This document shows positions 1 through 9,800 of a stretch of DNA of 64,000 bases, piece by piece. Positions within the stretch are counted from its first letter, which is position 1, and every line of letters starts with the position of its first letter. A program made the translations under genes and the position numbers. Source of the stretch: Leptasterias polaris (lineage: Eukaryota; Echinodermata; Asteroidea; Forcipulatida; Asteriidae); NCBI GenBank assembly GCA_037783415.1, contig JAZGTN010000195.1, positions 124,001 to 188,000 on the forward strand, given 5' to 3'. The notes beneath the pieces were generated by a model, which was not told the origin of the DNA, did not search any database, and was given only the letters and a program-made list of their open reading frames with translations.

Positions 1-200
1 GTCTTTTGGACACCCTGTTTTAAATTTGGACACCCTGTTTCATCTGTCATTTACATGTAAATGTATTGTAAGTGTAGTTGCGATAATCGTAACCCTCCTT
101 TCCCGACGGGCTTGCCCGTCGATTATCGCAACTATTGTAAGTGAACAATTTGGACACCCAGTTTTTAAATTTCCAGCAGATTTGGACACCCTTTTACCAA
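1..200. repeat. Dispersed TTTGGACACCC units
   Basis: Four copies of a word close to TTTGGACACCCTGTTT begin near 5, 25, 149 and 179. The spacing between copies 2 and 3 is enlarged by the small foldback element at 75-133. This looks like the edge of a degenerate tandem or dispersed repeat that continues to the left of the window. No coding frame resembles a protein I recognise. Confidence 0.6.
75..133. mobile_element. 59-bp foldback element with 10-bp target duplication
   Basis: The element is bounded by inverted arms, TAGTTGCGATAATCG at the left and its complement ending at 133/134. An inner hairpin, CGACGGGC-TT-GCCCGTCG, fills the right half. The word ATTGTAAGTG occurs immediately on both sides, at 65-74 and 134-143, as expected for a target-site duplication. 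The size is that of a very short MITE or solo foldback. A 9-10 bp duplication would fit a Mutator-like integrase, but no family is identified. Confidence 0.6.
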
Positions 201-539
201 ATCCTGGCTAAAACCTTGCGAGTGTGAATATATTTGCGATGTCGTGAACGTTATTGCATACCATATGTTGCATACCTTTGACCAAAACTTAAAAACATGT
301 AAGGCTCCACTGGTTAGTTGCACTTGTAAATGCAAAAGGTTGTGGTATTTTAGGCATTTCTACAAGGTACAAAAATATGTCATACTGACGGGGCCATAAA
401 AAAAAATTCCCCACCGAAAAAGTTTCATCAAACACTTTTTCAATTCACAATTCACGATGATCAATCAAATCATGTGACTGAACATTGAGCTAAGCATTCT
501 GGGGGAAAAAATACAGGTAGGCTTAAAGAAGCCATGTGC

Positions 540-2621
540 CTAATAAGCGAGTTCGGCATTCCGACTGCGCATGTCCGATATTTACTGGGTCAGAGGTCAT
601 TCGGGATAAACGATAGCACATGTGTACTTGTTTTCAGTGTACACACACGTTGTTTTTATGGCGTACCTGGATAGATGACAGGCTTTCTCGGAAAATCTTC
701 GGAAAATAAGTAAGTTGTTATTTATATATATATTCCTTTACATGCTAAATTGGTTTCCAAACTAAATTGAATTTTTTGAGGCATTAAACAACGCATTTTT
801 GCTCGAATGTAGCTGAGTGAGAGTATTCGGGACGCCCTTTGTCAGGCAGGGCAGGGGACCCCCGGCTGCATGGTTGGGCCCTGTTCGTTGTCGTCGTACA
901 CCACTAAAAGTAAAAATACGGAGAAGTAAATTTTAATGATTTTTTGACTTTAAAAAAGGAAAGAAATTATAATGCCAACTCTTTGAAGTTGACTTGAAAA
1001 AAACCAACCACCTTTCCAGGGCTAATCGTTTCCGAATTCGAAGATTGCCTCAACTCAATACACCGGTCTCATTTTTGTTCCAACTCCCTTCTATATTATT
1101 CTTTTTATTTATCATTACAATCCTACACTTATACTTTGTTGCTTTAGGTTGGCACAGAATGAATGAGGCCAGAATGAATGGCGAGTCTACAGGTCCGTCT
1201 GGTGAGTGAGCAGAAGCTGACAAAGCGGTAAAGGAGAGACACCAGCAAGGACCAGGGCAGGCTATTCAAGCTATATGGGATTCGTTTGTTGCTGGCTCGG
1301 TCGACAACAAGAAGTTGCGAGGCTGTGCTGCCATCTTCGGCAATGCCCCGGATGGACACTAACGTATATAACCTCTTAAGACTAGAGTGCAAAATAAGTT
1401 AACTAACTCATAAAACAACAGGGCAACTGCAGTGCACAAAATTTAGTAGCAATTTTACGATCTAATAATAAAAGATTTATCTTCCAAATATCAACAACAC
1501 TATCTCGGTACGGGCTACACCCGTTTATTTTTTTTTATTCATCGTTTTATCATTTGGGTTGACATTTACAGTGCAATATTAATTTATTTATTAAGTCTCC
1601 TGTATAATTTTCTATTCGTCTTTTCATAGTTTTTAAAGTACATAAATAAATTATGAAATATATTTTTGAAATATATGTCTTTACGTTTATTTATTGATAT
1701 AATCTGTGATTTTTTTATCCTTTAGTTTGTTAAATACTTAACAGTATATTTTTGTGAGAAATCTTTTATGTAACTGTTAAGCTTTGTTGCTTTTGTACGT
1801 TATGGCTTTTATTACATTTTAATTGATGTACATTAGCCTAAGTACTGATTCCAAAGGCAGAATTTTTGTCACACATCAGTTTAGTGTGGTTTAATGTAAA
1901 GTTTGTTTAAATTAATGTTTCTTGAATTTCTTTTTAAAATTAAATACTGAGTTAAAACGGGAATTTTTGTCCAAATTTGTTGTTTTTCAATTAGTTATAG
2001 TTATTAAGTTATTTATCCTCAACGTCTTTAAAGGATTCCCTTTCTTGAATCAAGTTAAAACCACAGAATTTCCCCTTAGAAAATCATTGCAAAAAATGCT
2101 TAGAGGGGGAGACTGTGTCGGGAGAGGGGGGGGTAGTGGTAGGTGGCCACTGGAGAATCCCTTTTGACTCGATCCCCTAGCCATCCATCCTGTGAGGTCT
2201 TGGGACAGAAGCTGGCAGCATATTATGTCACCATACTTTAGCAGTTCACGATATTGCTGAGCATGCTGCCTCTTTTCCTCAGTTGCAGAGGGCAGCACCT
2301 TCAGCTGTGTTGCCGCAGCATAGGGAACCGCGGCCAATTCTTCCTTTCTTCCCGTTCTTTTCAGTCCCCTGTCTGCTAAAAAGTTCTTCAAAGCATCAAC
2401 TTTCCATCGCATAAAGTCATCCAAAGTCAAATTCTCATAATTTTGATCACCCATGCATATCTATAATTGACCAAAAATCTAAGAAAACCAACAAGTGTGT
2501 GTCTGCAACAGTGCGTTCCTAACGATTAAGCGTGTGGGACAGCGGCGATGTTTATCCCGAATTACCTTTGACCTTACCCAGAATGCATAGCGCGCGCCGA
2601 AATGCCGAACTCGCTTATTAG
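540..2621. mobile_element. 2.1-kb DNA transposon with ~80-bp imperfect terminal inverted repeats
   Basis: The left end (from 540) and the reverse complement of the right end (to 2621) both begin CTAATAAGCGAGTTCGGCAT. They stay alignable for about 80 bp, sharing CTGGGT and TCGGGATAAAC further in. A TA at each tip is compatible with a TA target duplication. Inside is a minus-strand frame with a SAP-like start (2160-2454) and a short plus-strand open stretch ending at 1362. The internal protein resembles the accessory YqaJ/SAP-type protein carried by ISL2EU-like elements, so that superfamily is an inference. The element is internally decayed, since no full transposase frame remains. Confidence 0.7.
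2160..2454 (-). pseudogene. N-terminal fragment of a SAP-domain transposon protein
   Basis: The minus-strand frame starts at an ATG at 2454. Residues 10-42 look like a SAP helix-extension-helix motif (core WKVDALKNFLADRGL followed by GRKEEL). Near residue 80 comes a stretch resembling the start of the YqaJ-type proteins carried by some TIR transposons (LTGW after an acidic, charged linker). Similarity fades after about residue 100, where the frame runs into Pro/Leu-rich filler, so this is a truncated copy rather than a working gene. Its position just inside the right terminal inverted repeat supports assignment to the 540-2621 element. Confidence 0.5.
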
Positions 2622-3417
2622 ATATCATTTTCTAATAGTCTGAAGATTTTTTTTTTTAACACTCATCATATTGTTATTAATATTAAAATTTAAACATCGG
2701 CTTTGTGATTCGATTATCACTGTTTATTTATATGCTTTAGTATAAATGTTAAGAAACATAAAAAGACACAAAACTAAATAAAAATAAGATTTGAAAGCCA
2801 AGAATTATTTACATCAACAGGGGAGGATATAATATCTTCCCCTGTCCTGTTTTCGAGGTACCATGCCTTTTTCTTTGAATTGAAAACAAAAATTATGCCA
2901 TATATCAACTGATGCCCTAATTACCTTCCTTTGTTTATAAGAAGTATGCAAACATATAATAAAACTTGATGGACATTAAAACTTTCACACCACGCACCGA
3001 TCTTCAATGACTTCAATAGCGTCCCATTTGTTTTGAGTTTTACCTGTTTAGAGGCAAACAAGAAAGTATGGTGTCCCGGTGAAGCCATAGGCTAAAATTC
3101 CGCAGCACGCCACCACTCTAGCTCCCTCAATATCTGGCCGACTACTCTAAATTTTAGTCTTACCTGTCAAGATGGGTTAACTGAATATATACAGCAACAA
3201 ACAGGAAAATTGTACAATTCTAAAGGCCTTAAAAAGGCGTCAGAAAATCGCAAAAGCTTCGTTAAAAATAAACACCATTTTGTTTTCGTTTTCCTGCTGT
3301 GTGTGTGTGTCCGGGTAACTCCAATGAGTCGGTCATCGTTCATGCGCATTGGAAAATTCACCAGGACTTGTTGATTTATGGAATGGGTAAGCCAGCTATA
3401 GTGGCCTCTGATGTGTG

Positions 3418-3545
3418 ATGAACATACCCCCATTGAAGGATGAATCAAAAAGGGAAAAATAGCCCAAATTCCACATAATCATAACTATTGCCGCTACAAA
3501 CATACCCCCATTGAAGGATGATTCAAAAAAGGAAAATAATAGCCC
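3418..3545. repeat. Direct repeat of about 47 bp
   Basis: The block beginning GAACATACCCCCATTGAAGG and ending in AATAGCCC occurs at about 3420-3466 and again near 3497-3545. The copies differ by a few substitutions and small A-run length changes. It is a local duplication with no coding content. Confidence 0.7.
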
Positions 3546-3794
3546 GATATTGCCCTTATGAACATGAACTTACCCATGACTTGTACTAATGAAATAATCC
3601 AAAAGAACCTTTCACGTGACTAATATGTAAAGCAGGTTTTAGTTCATAAACTCCTGAATATTCAGTTTATGCAAACTTTTCGACAATAACTGCTGATTTT
3701 AATATTCATAGAAAATTAAATATTCATTATGACCTTTTACTAAACAGGTAATGGGAGAAATTTGTAGAACTATCAAACCAATTTTGGTATCAAT

Positions 3795-3875
3795 CCCTCA
3801 TAGCCTAGCGGTAAATAGGCTATGCTCTTGTGCATATAATTTGTTTTCTCTTGATACAGGTTCAATTCCCGGTAA
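3795..3875 (+). repeat. tRNA-like SINE head, degenerate
   Basis: A box-A-like stretch (TAGCCTAGCGGTAAATAGG) is followed about 40 bases later by a box-B-like GGTTCAATTCCCGG. These are the internal RNA polymerase III promoter elements of tRNA-derived SINEs. A complete cloverleaf cannot be drawn, so this is a remnant rather than a tRNA gene. Confidence 0.4.
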
Positions 3876-4795
3876 GTACATTGCATTATTTAATTGCTTG
3901 CAAATGCAAATGTTCAATTCCTTCCACAGAGAGTGAGTGAGTGAATGATGGGAAGAGGTAGTGGGGGAGGAGGAAAGAAGACTGGGGAAAGAAGACTGGG
4001 GAAAGAAGCGTGTTTTTTATTTTTCAAATTAATATTTGAAATTTTGACCAATTATTACGGGTATTTATTGACCCGCTGTCAAACCGCGGCTGCTCACTCC
4101 ATTGAATCAACCGCAAGGTTCAAAGTCCATCAAATATGCTTGTGATCTAGTTCAAGGTTCGCGCAACCTGATTTTGACAAAACGCTTTGTTAGTCTCTAA
4201 AACAGCCGTCCATGCAAACCTCGTTAACAATCAAATTAATGCTAGGCTTTTGATTGTGTGCTTTTTTAAACTTTTGGAAAAGTGTGTAGTTTGTTACGCA
4301 CCTCAAAACAGTAATAACACCAAAGTTCAACTTAATTAAATATATCATGCATTGACACAGCACTGACCCCAGCGATACCCAAACACCTAAACACGTTAAG
4401 TCTAGTTTTTGTTTGTATCATTCAAGATATGAGGGTTTGATTTTCAAACGAAACGCAGATAAAGTAAATAGACTGGTCGTAAAACTATTCCTTTGTAGGC
4501 CCTACCTACTGATGAATAAAAACAGACGAAATAATTAACTTTCGAACAATGTATGTAACTTTCAATTATAATTTGGGAAAATTGTTTGGATTAATTTTAC
4601 AAATTGTTTCAGGCTGCAGTACTTTTGACCATGTGGGTGCGCGCTTGTGAACATGAGGCAAAAAAAAATCGACTTTTACTGTTAAAATTATTATAATTTT
4701 TTTATTCACATGCAGATGTGAAAGAAAAATAACATTCCTTTGTGCCAGATGTCGGACTGCCTTCTTTTGAATCCTCCTCCTCCTCCAGCCCACTG

Positions 4796-5098
4796 TTATA
4801 ATTTCCCCTTATGGGTGACAAAATGATCTCGGCGAGGAGGGGGGGGCAATTTCCGTACACCAGTTAACTCCTTCAGAGTCAGGCTACCAAACCACAAACC
4901 AGACACAAAGATCCTCCCTGTTCCCACTGAAGCGCATATTTCTGAAACAGATCCCCACAGTGTACTGTAAATGGTGCCAAGTGCCATCACCACAGAAACT
5001 ACTTTCACTTTCACCTGCAAAATCTTACAAAGTTCCCATGCCAAGTATTGGTATTTTTGAATCTTTTTGTTACCTCCTTCGAAGTTTGCATTCAACAA
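4796..5098 (-). pseudogene. C-terminal fragment of a non-LTR retrotransposon polyprotein
   Basis: An open minus-strand frame carries the pattern KYQYLAWELCKILQVKVK followed by VVMALGTIYSTL. This resembles the region after the reverse transcriptase in several invertebrate non-LTR elements, where a line such as VIPVVIGALGT is common. No reverse transcriptase motifs lie within reach on this strand, so it is a short 3' relic. The last third (Pro/Arg-rich) probably lies outside the element. Confidence 0.45.
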
Positions 5099-5479
5099 TT
5101 ACATTAACAACAATGTTTTAACGAGAATGCTATTTAAACTTATTTAAACACAGTGTATACTTTGGATGTGTTTACACTTCTGGGTTTTTTCTTCTTCATA
5201 ATCTATTCAATAATTAGGCCCAGACCTCAAGGTTTTGAAAAAAATATAGAAACCCAATGGCAGCGGGTGTATATGGTGACGTGATGTTTGTGAGAACTTG
5301 GCATGGAAAATATAGGACACCATTGTGGGTTGGGATTTGATAGTTTCCAAAAAGGTTTTTTACCCAAGTCGTTTTTACAAGGTCTCTTTGATGCCGGAAT
5401 AATTGCCAGAATTCTGGTGGTGATAGACTCTGAATTTGCCGAGGCACATTTTCCTTTGTCCTTTGACAAAACACGGTAT

Positions 5480-6136
5480 CATTTACAATGCACAGGTGTT
5501 AAATTACACAATGGGATAATTTTACACCACAACAAAGAAATTAAAAACTGGTCAACCAGGAATGGATTGATGTTGAATGAGGATAAAACAGAACTTCTCC
5601 ATTTCACAAGTCGTTATCGTTCTCATATTCCTATTGTGCCAATTCAGTCTGACGATTACAATATTAATCCTGTTTCATTTGCTAAGAATCTTGGTGTCAT
5701 CTTTGACAAAAATTTCACAATGAGTAATCATGTTAATCTTATCTGTAAGACGGCCTCATTCGCACTTCACAAAATCAGCTCCATTAGAAAATATCTTGAC
5801 CCCAAAATGACGGAAATTCTTGTTCATTCTTTAGTAATGTCCAGAATTGACTCATGCAATAGCCTCCTTTTTGGATTACCGGATTCCCAAATTAATAAAC
5901 TGCAACGACTTCAAAATTCAGCTGTTATAGTCACACGCACTCGCCCACGTGATCATATAACTCCCATTCTACAGAATCTTCATTGGCTCCCTGTTCAAGT
6001 TAGAATTAAGTTTAAAATTCTCCTCCTTACTTTTCAATATTTACAAGGCACAGCCCCAGTTTACCTCCAGGACCGGTGTTGTGCTTTAGCCAAGTTGTCA
6101 TTTTCTCATCATCTTCGGATGTCACTTCATCTGTAA
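5480..6136 (+). pseudogene. CR1/L2-like reverse transcriptase, C-terminal part
   Basis: An open frame runs through the thumb and C-terminal region typical of CR1/L2/Rex-type non-LTR elements. It contains KIKNW-like and LNEDKTELLHF, then FAKNLGVIFDKN, then DSCNSLLFGLPDSQINKLQR, then HITPILQNLHWLPV and KILLLTFQYL. The catalytic FADD box and all upstream motifs are missing, so it is 5'-truncated, as is usual for these elements. The same frame is open back to 5303, but residues before about 60 do not resemble the family. A stop ends it at 6136. Confidence 0.8.
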
Positions 6137-6612
6137 CACCAATTAATTCAAATACATTACTCGTTTTGTGTCTTGATAGAATTTCATTACTGTTAAAATG
6201 TCTTCTATACTTTCAATTTTTGGTAGAACGACTTGAAATTTCAATCTTTGTTTAGCCAAATGCATGTGGTGTTTTAAAATATATAACACACATAAATAAA
6301 ACTGGACTATGTGGGAACAAATCAGAAAGAACTGCATTTTGTATAAATCTGAAACCTATAAAAATCACACATTGGATTATACTATGCTTGTGATAGTTTT
6401 AAAGTGGTGTTTGCTTTGACTTATTTATTGACTGTTTTCAATATTAAAAATTGAAATATAATTGCATTTATTGTGAAAAAAAAAATCTAATTTCGCAGGA
6501 CAAACTAAAATTTAACATTTCATAAGAATAGTCACAGCCCTTTTTAAGAATTAAAATCAATAACTTTTTGTCTCTATACACAAAATGTCATAACTTGTGA
6601 TCTGCTGCATGT
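6137..6612. other. Probable 3' untranslated region and flank of the SAMD3-like gene
   Basis: There is no recognisable frame. On the minus strand an AATAAA lies at 6468-6473, about 140 bases past the candidate stop codon of the SAMD3-like gene. The rest is AT-rich. Confidence 0.4.
6468..6473 (-). promoter_or_regulatory. Candidate polyadenylation signal
   Basis: AATAAA on the minus strand, about 140 bases downstream of the TGA at 6613-6615. It supports, but does not prove, that the exon at 6613-6807 is the last one. Confidence 0.35.
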
Positions 6613-6807
6613 TCAAAATGTACAAAACCAACCTGTTGTAAAATTGAGGCTGACAGTGCTCTGCAGCGAGGAATGAGAAGCTGAACTGTTGCTAGCTGTT
6701 GGTCCTTTTTGGCCACGGTCCTTTATACGCTTCCGCACATTTCTCAGACGCTCTTCCAAACACCCAGTGGCACCATGTTTACCCTTTGCGGGTGTATACC
6801 AAGCCTC
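6613..6807 (-). CDS. SAMD3-like exon: conserved module end, probably terminal
   Basis: The acceptor is TTTATCCAG|GAGGCT. It encodes EAWYTPAKGKHG, then GCLEERLRNVRKRIKDRG, the most conserved block of the family, followed by a Ser-rich tail. Translation reaches a TGA at 6613-6615. Alternatively, a weak donor (ACAG|GTTGGT, exon end 6633) could splice onward. The nearby AATAAA favours the terminal reading. Confidence 0.75.
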   Translation of the reverse strand, partial: EAWYTPAKGKHGATGCLEERLRNVRKRIKDRGQKGPTASNSSASHSSLQSTVSLNFTTGWFCTF

Positions 6808-9800
6808 CTGGATAAAACAAAAAATTGTATCAAAAAGCAATGTAATGTAAGGTAAACGCATGGAAAGTACATCTTTAAATTGTAGAATGAATGAACATTT
6901 CTGTAATGTGGTGAACATATGACATCAACAGTGCAGTAAGAGTTCTGTTTTGTGGGTATGGGGGTAGCATCTGTGGAAGGTGGAAATACACTCAGTAACA
7001 GTGTAGAGTACATGATCTTGAGCTGGGAGTTATTGTTTTATCAATTAAAGGAAACTTACATATCCTACACCATCCTCATCCTTCAAAAGGGGAAATTGTG
7101 CCACAATGGCCAATGCCATAGCTGTCTTGGTAGCTGCTGTTGGCCTGCACACAAAATAGAGAGAGAAACAAGGACAATGTAATACAAAAATAACTACCAG
7201 ATGTAATTTCAACAATGACTAGGGGCTGATGCGGGTAAGATGGAATGGAGTGGGTGGTGGGTTTTGTTTTACAGGAGATTACAAATACTGGTATCAAGTA
7301 ATCAAACAAAAACATTTCCAACTGACCCTTCATGTACTACCATTCGATGTGTAGCAAAACCCTTACAACTTTTATGAGTTTTAATTTGTGCACCTCAATA
7401 ACACAAACTTGTTTAACATACCTTTCACCATAATTCTGAATCAGATGGGATACCAACACACGAACAGCCTGAACTCTTGACTTGTGCGATAGCAAACCTG
7501 TGGCCATTTCATCTACAATATCTTCTCCTCCCTTCTGCTTCTCCAGTATCTCCTTGATATCCTACACCACCAACAGAAAAAAAAGAAGATAAAATATGAT
7601 CTTTGAAATTTATGTTTCTGCCTTCAATCATACTCATCAACCTTCTGAAGTCCGATCCAGGTCGATCCTTCTGTAATTGACTGATTTAAAATAATGTTGG
7701 CCAGCAAGAAACCCTTGGGTGCCAATTACATGAAACAGGTAGGGAGTATCTCAAAATTTGGAATGTTCCTGTTTAAATGTTCCATTTAAATCTGGAATGC
7801 TGATATTCCAGGTGGAAACATCACATTCCTTCTAAAATGAAAAAAGTGTGGGTTGGAAGCACCACGTACTTACGTGTAATGGACAATTGGGGCACATTTG
7901 AGATTCCATCATAACTCAAGATACATGTATACACTGTATTTGGAAAAACTAGGCTTTTTACATGTAGAGGTGAAATAATTACACCTATACCTAATAATGA
8001 CAAGACTTTCCAATACAGGTTGAAAATATCTCTACTTACAAAATCTATTCTGCGTCGTCTTTGACTGATTCCTGTTTTGTCTGAGGCTGTTGGTAGGTCA
8101 AGCGACGACTGAGAGGTAGATTGCAGGTCAAGTGATGACTGAGAAGAGGAATCCAATTCAGAACATCGGGCTTCCTCCACCTGTATAAAAAGTATTTCAA
8201 AATTGCATTTGTAAGCCTCTTGCTTGCTTGCAAAAGAGGTTATACTTGAAGAAAAAAGTTTGAGGTATCTTGTGGATTTTTCCCACTTAACAATGAACAC
8301 TTATCAAATAATTAAAAAAAATTATCAGAAACCCCCACCCAAAACAAAATAAAATAAAATAATAATACTTTCATGAAATTGCCAGGTTTTTTTTCTGTGG
8401 GTTGAAAATTGTCAGACCCATGATTGCTCCTTTGGCTTGTTTGGATTGAGACAGTTGCCAAGAGGTACAATATACTGCAGTCACTGGCACTGCTTACAGT
8501 AGTGAAACTCAATGTGAATGTTGATGGCAAGAGCATGGTAGACAGAATAAGACATAATATATGCAAGATTGTACAATGTATTATATTTGCAAGATCATTC
8601 ATGTGACCTCATGACACTACATGCAATTTGCAGTCAAATTTCAAACTTCGATAATTCCTTTAATATCGGCTTACTGTTATGGTACTCTGTATTGTGTGCT
8701 AATGAAGTACAGGCTGTCCCTCTGTTGATATGGTTTCACAGCATGCAATGGATACACATCAACCAAGCTTTCCACTGAAATGATTCCTCTCACTTGTGGT
8801 TGTTTGGGCTCTGCCTGATATGCATGGAAATGTCTGAGATAACCGATTGTCAACCAATGTTCATACACCAATGTTACTACTCATGCCCACAACAATAATG
8901 CGGAGTATCTTTCCAAACAAAGGGTCGTCGTCCTCACTTTTAGAGACAATTACCATCATACTAGGCTGGTAATGTATTCCACACACTTTACACCAGCTGG
9001 CTACATACACCTCATACATGGCTAAACTCAGTCCATATGACAATAGTTCAGCATCATCAAGAGATGCCAAAATCACAGACGACCCAGGACCAATTTCGAC
9101 ATCTCGTGCAGAGGTATAATTCCCAGCTATTATATTGTAGCAAAGTGACACCTGGTTTCGATATGCAACAGTTTTAGCAATGTTTTGAAAGTTTCAGACA
9201 ATGTGTCCGAGCCGTTTTGAAAAGTTATGTTTTGCCTCAAATCTCATTACCCAGAATCGCTTGAGGGGTCCCAGGGCTTGCATCGCACTTGGGTAATGAG
9301 TCATGAAATGGTGCTTTGGTTTTAAGTGGCGTTCCGTGAAAACTTGTTGGAACAGACTATGGTGATCTTTGATAATGTGTTTCAGAAATATAGCTTCCTC
9401 CTTACTGACAACAGGAGCGAAGATGAAGTCCATGGCATCGAGCAGCAATAGCAAGATTTCCCAATGCTCATTGTCCTCAGGAATTAAGTCACCTAGCATT
9501 AAGGAGATATGCCTCATAAGGCACCACATCTGGCCGGCCTTTTGACCAGCTGCTCCATCTGGATGTGCAAAGGCATGCTGAGAAAAGGTACATGGTTTGT
9601 TCTTCATATCAGCTGGGCCGTAGTTGTAACTTGTGATCCTTCCATTTAAAGTATCAATATCAAAGTGCCCTTGTTCCATCAGTTCATTTAGAACTAACTT
9701 CAGCTCAAGGGGGCAAACCCCTTCCAAGAGATCGTGCATTATGTCAGGACAAACATTGTCTATAACGTGGAAGTGATGTACCTGATTCAAAGGACACTCT

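Larger units (their letters stand above)
2622..4795. other. Intergenic, no gene seen
   Basis: This is AT-rich sequence with stops in all frames and no recognisable protein. It holds a (TG)n run near 3299, a local direct repeat (3418-3545), a tRNA-like SINE remnant (about 3795-3875) and a GA-rich run near 3945-4010 in which GACTGGGGAAAGAA is doubled. Confidence 0.6.

Noticed and set aside
4566..4793. 75-codon minus-strand frame before the retrotransposon fragment
   Set aside because: Begins in a (TCC)n run and has no family resemblance.
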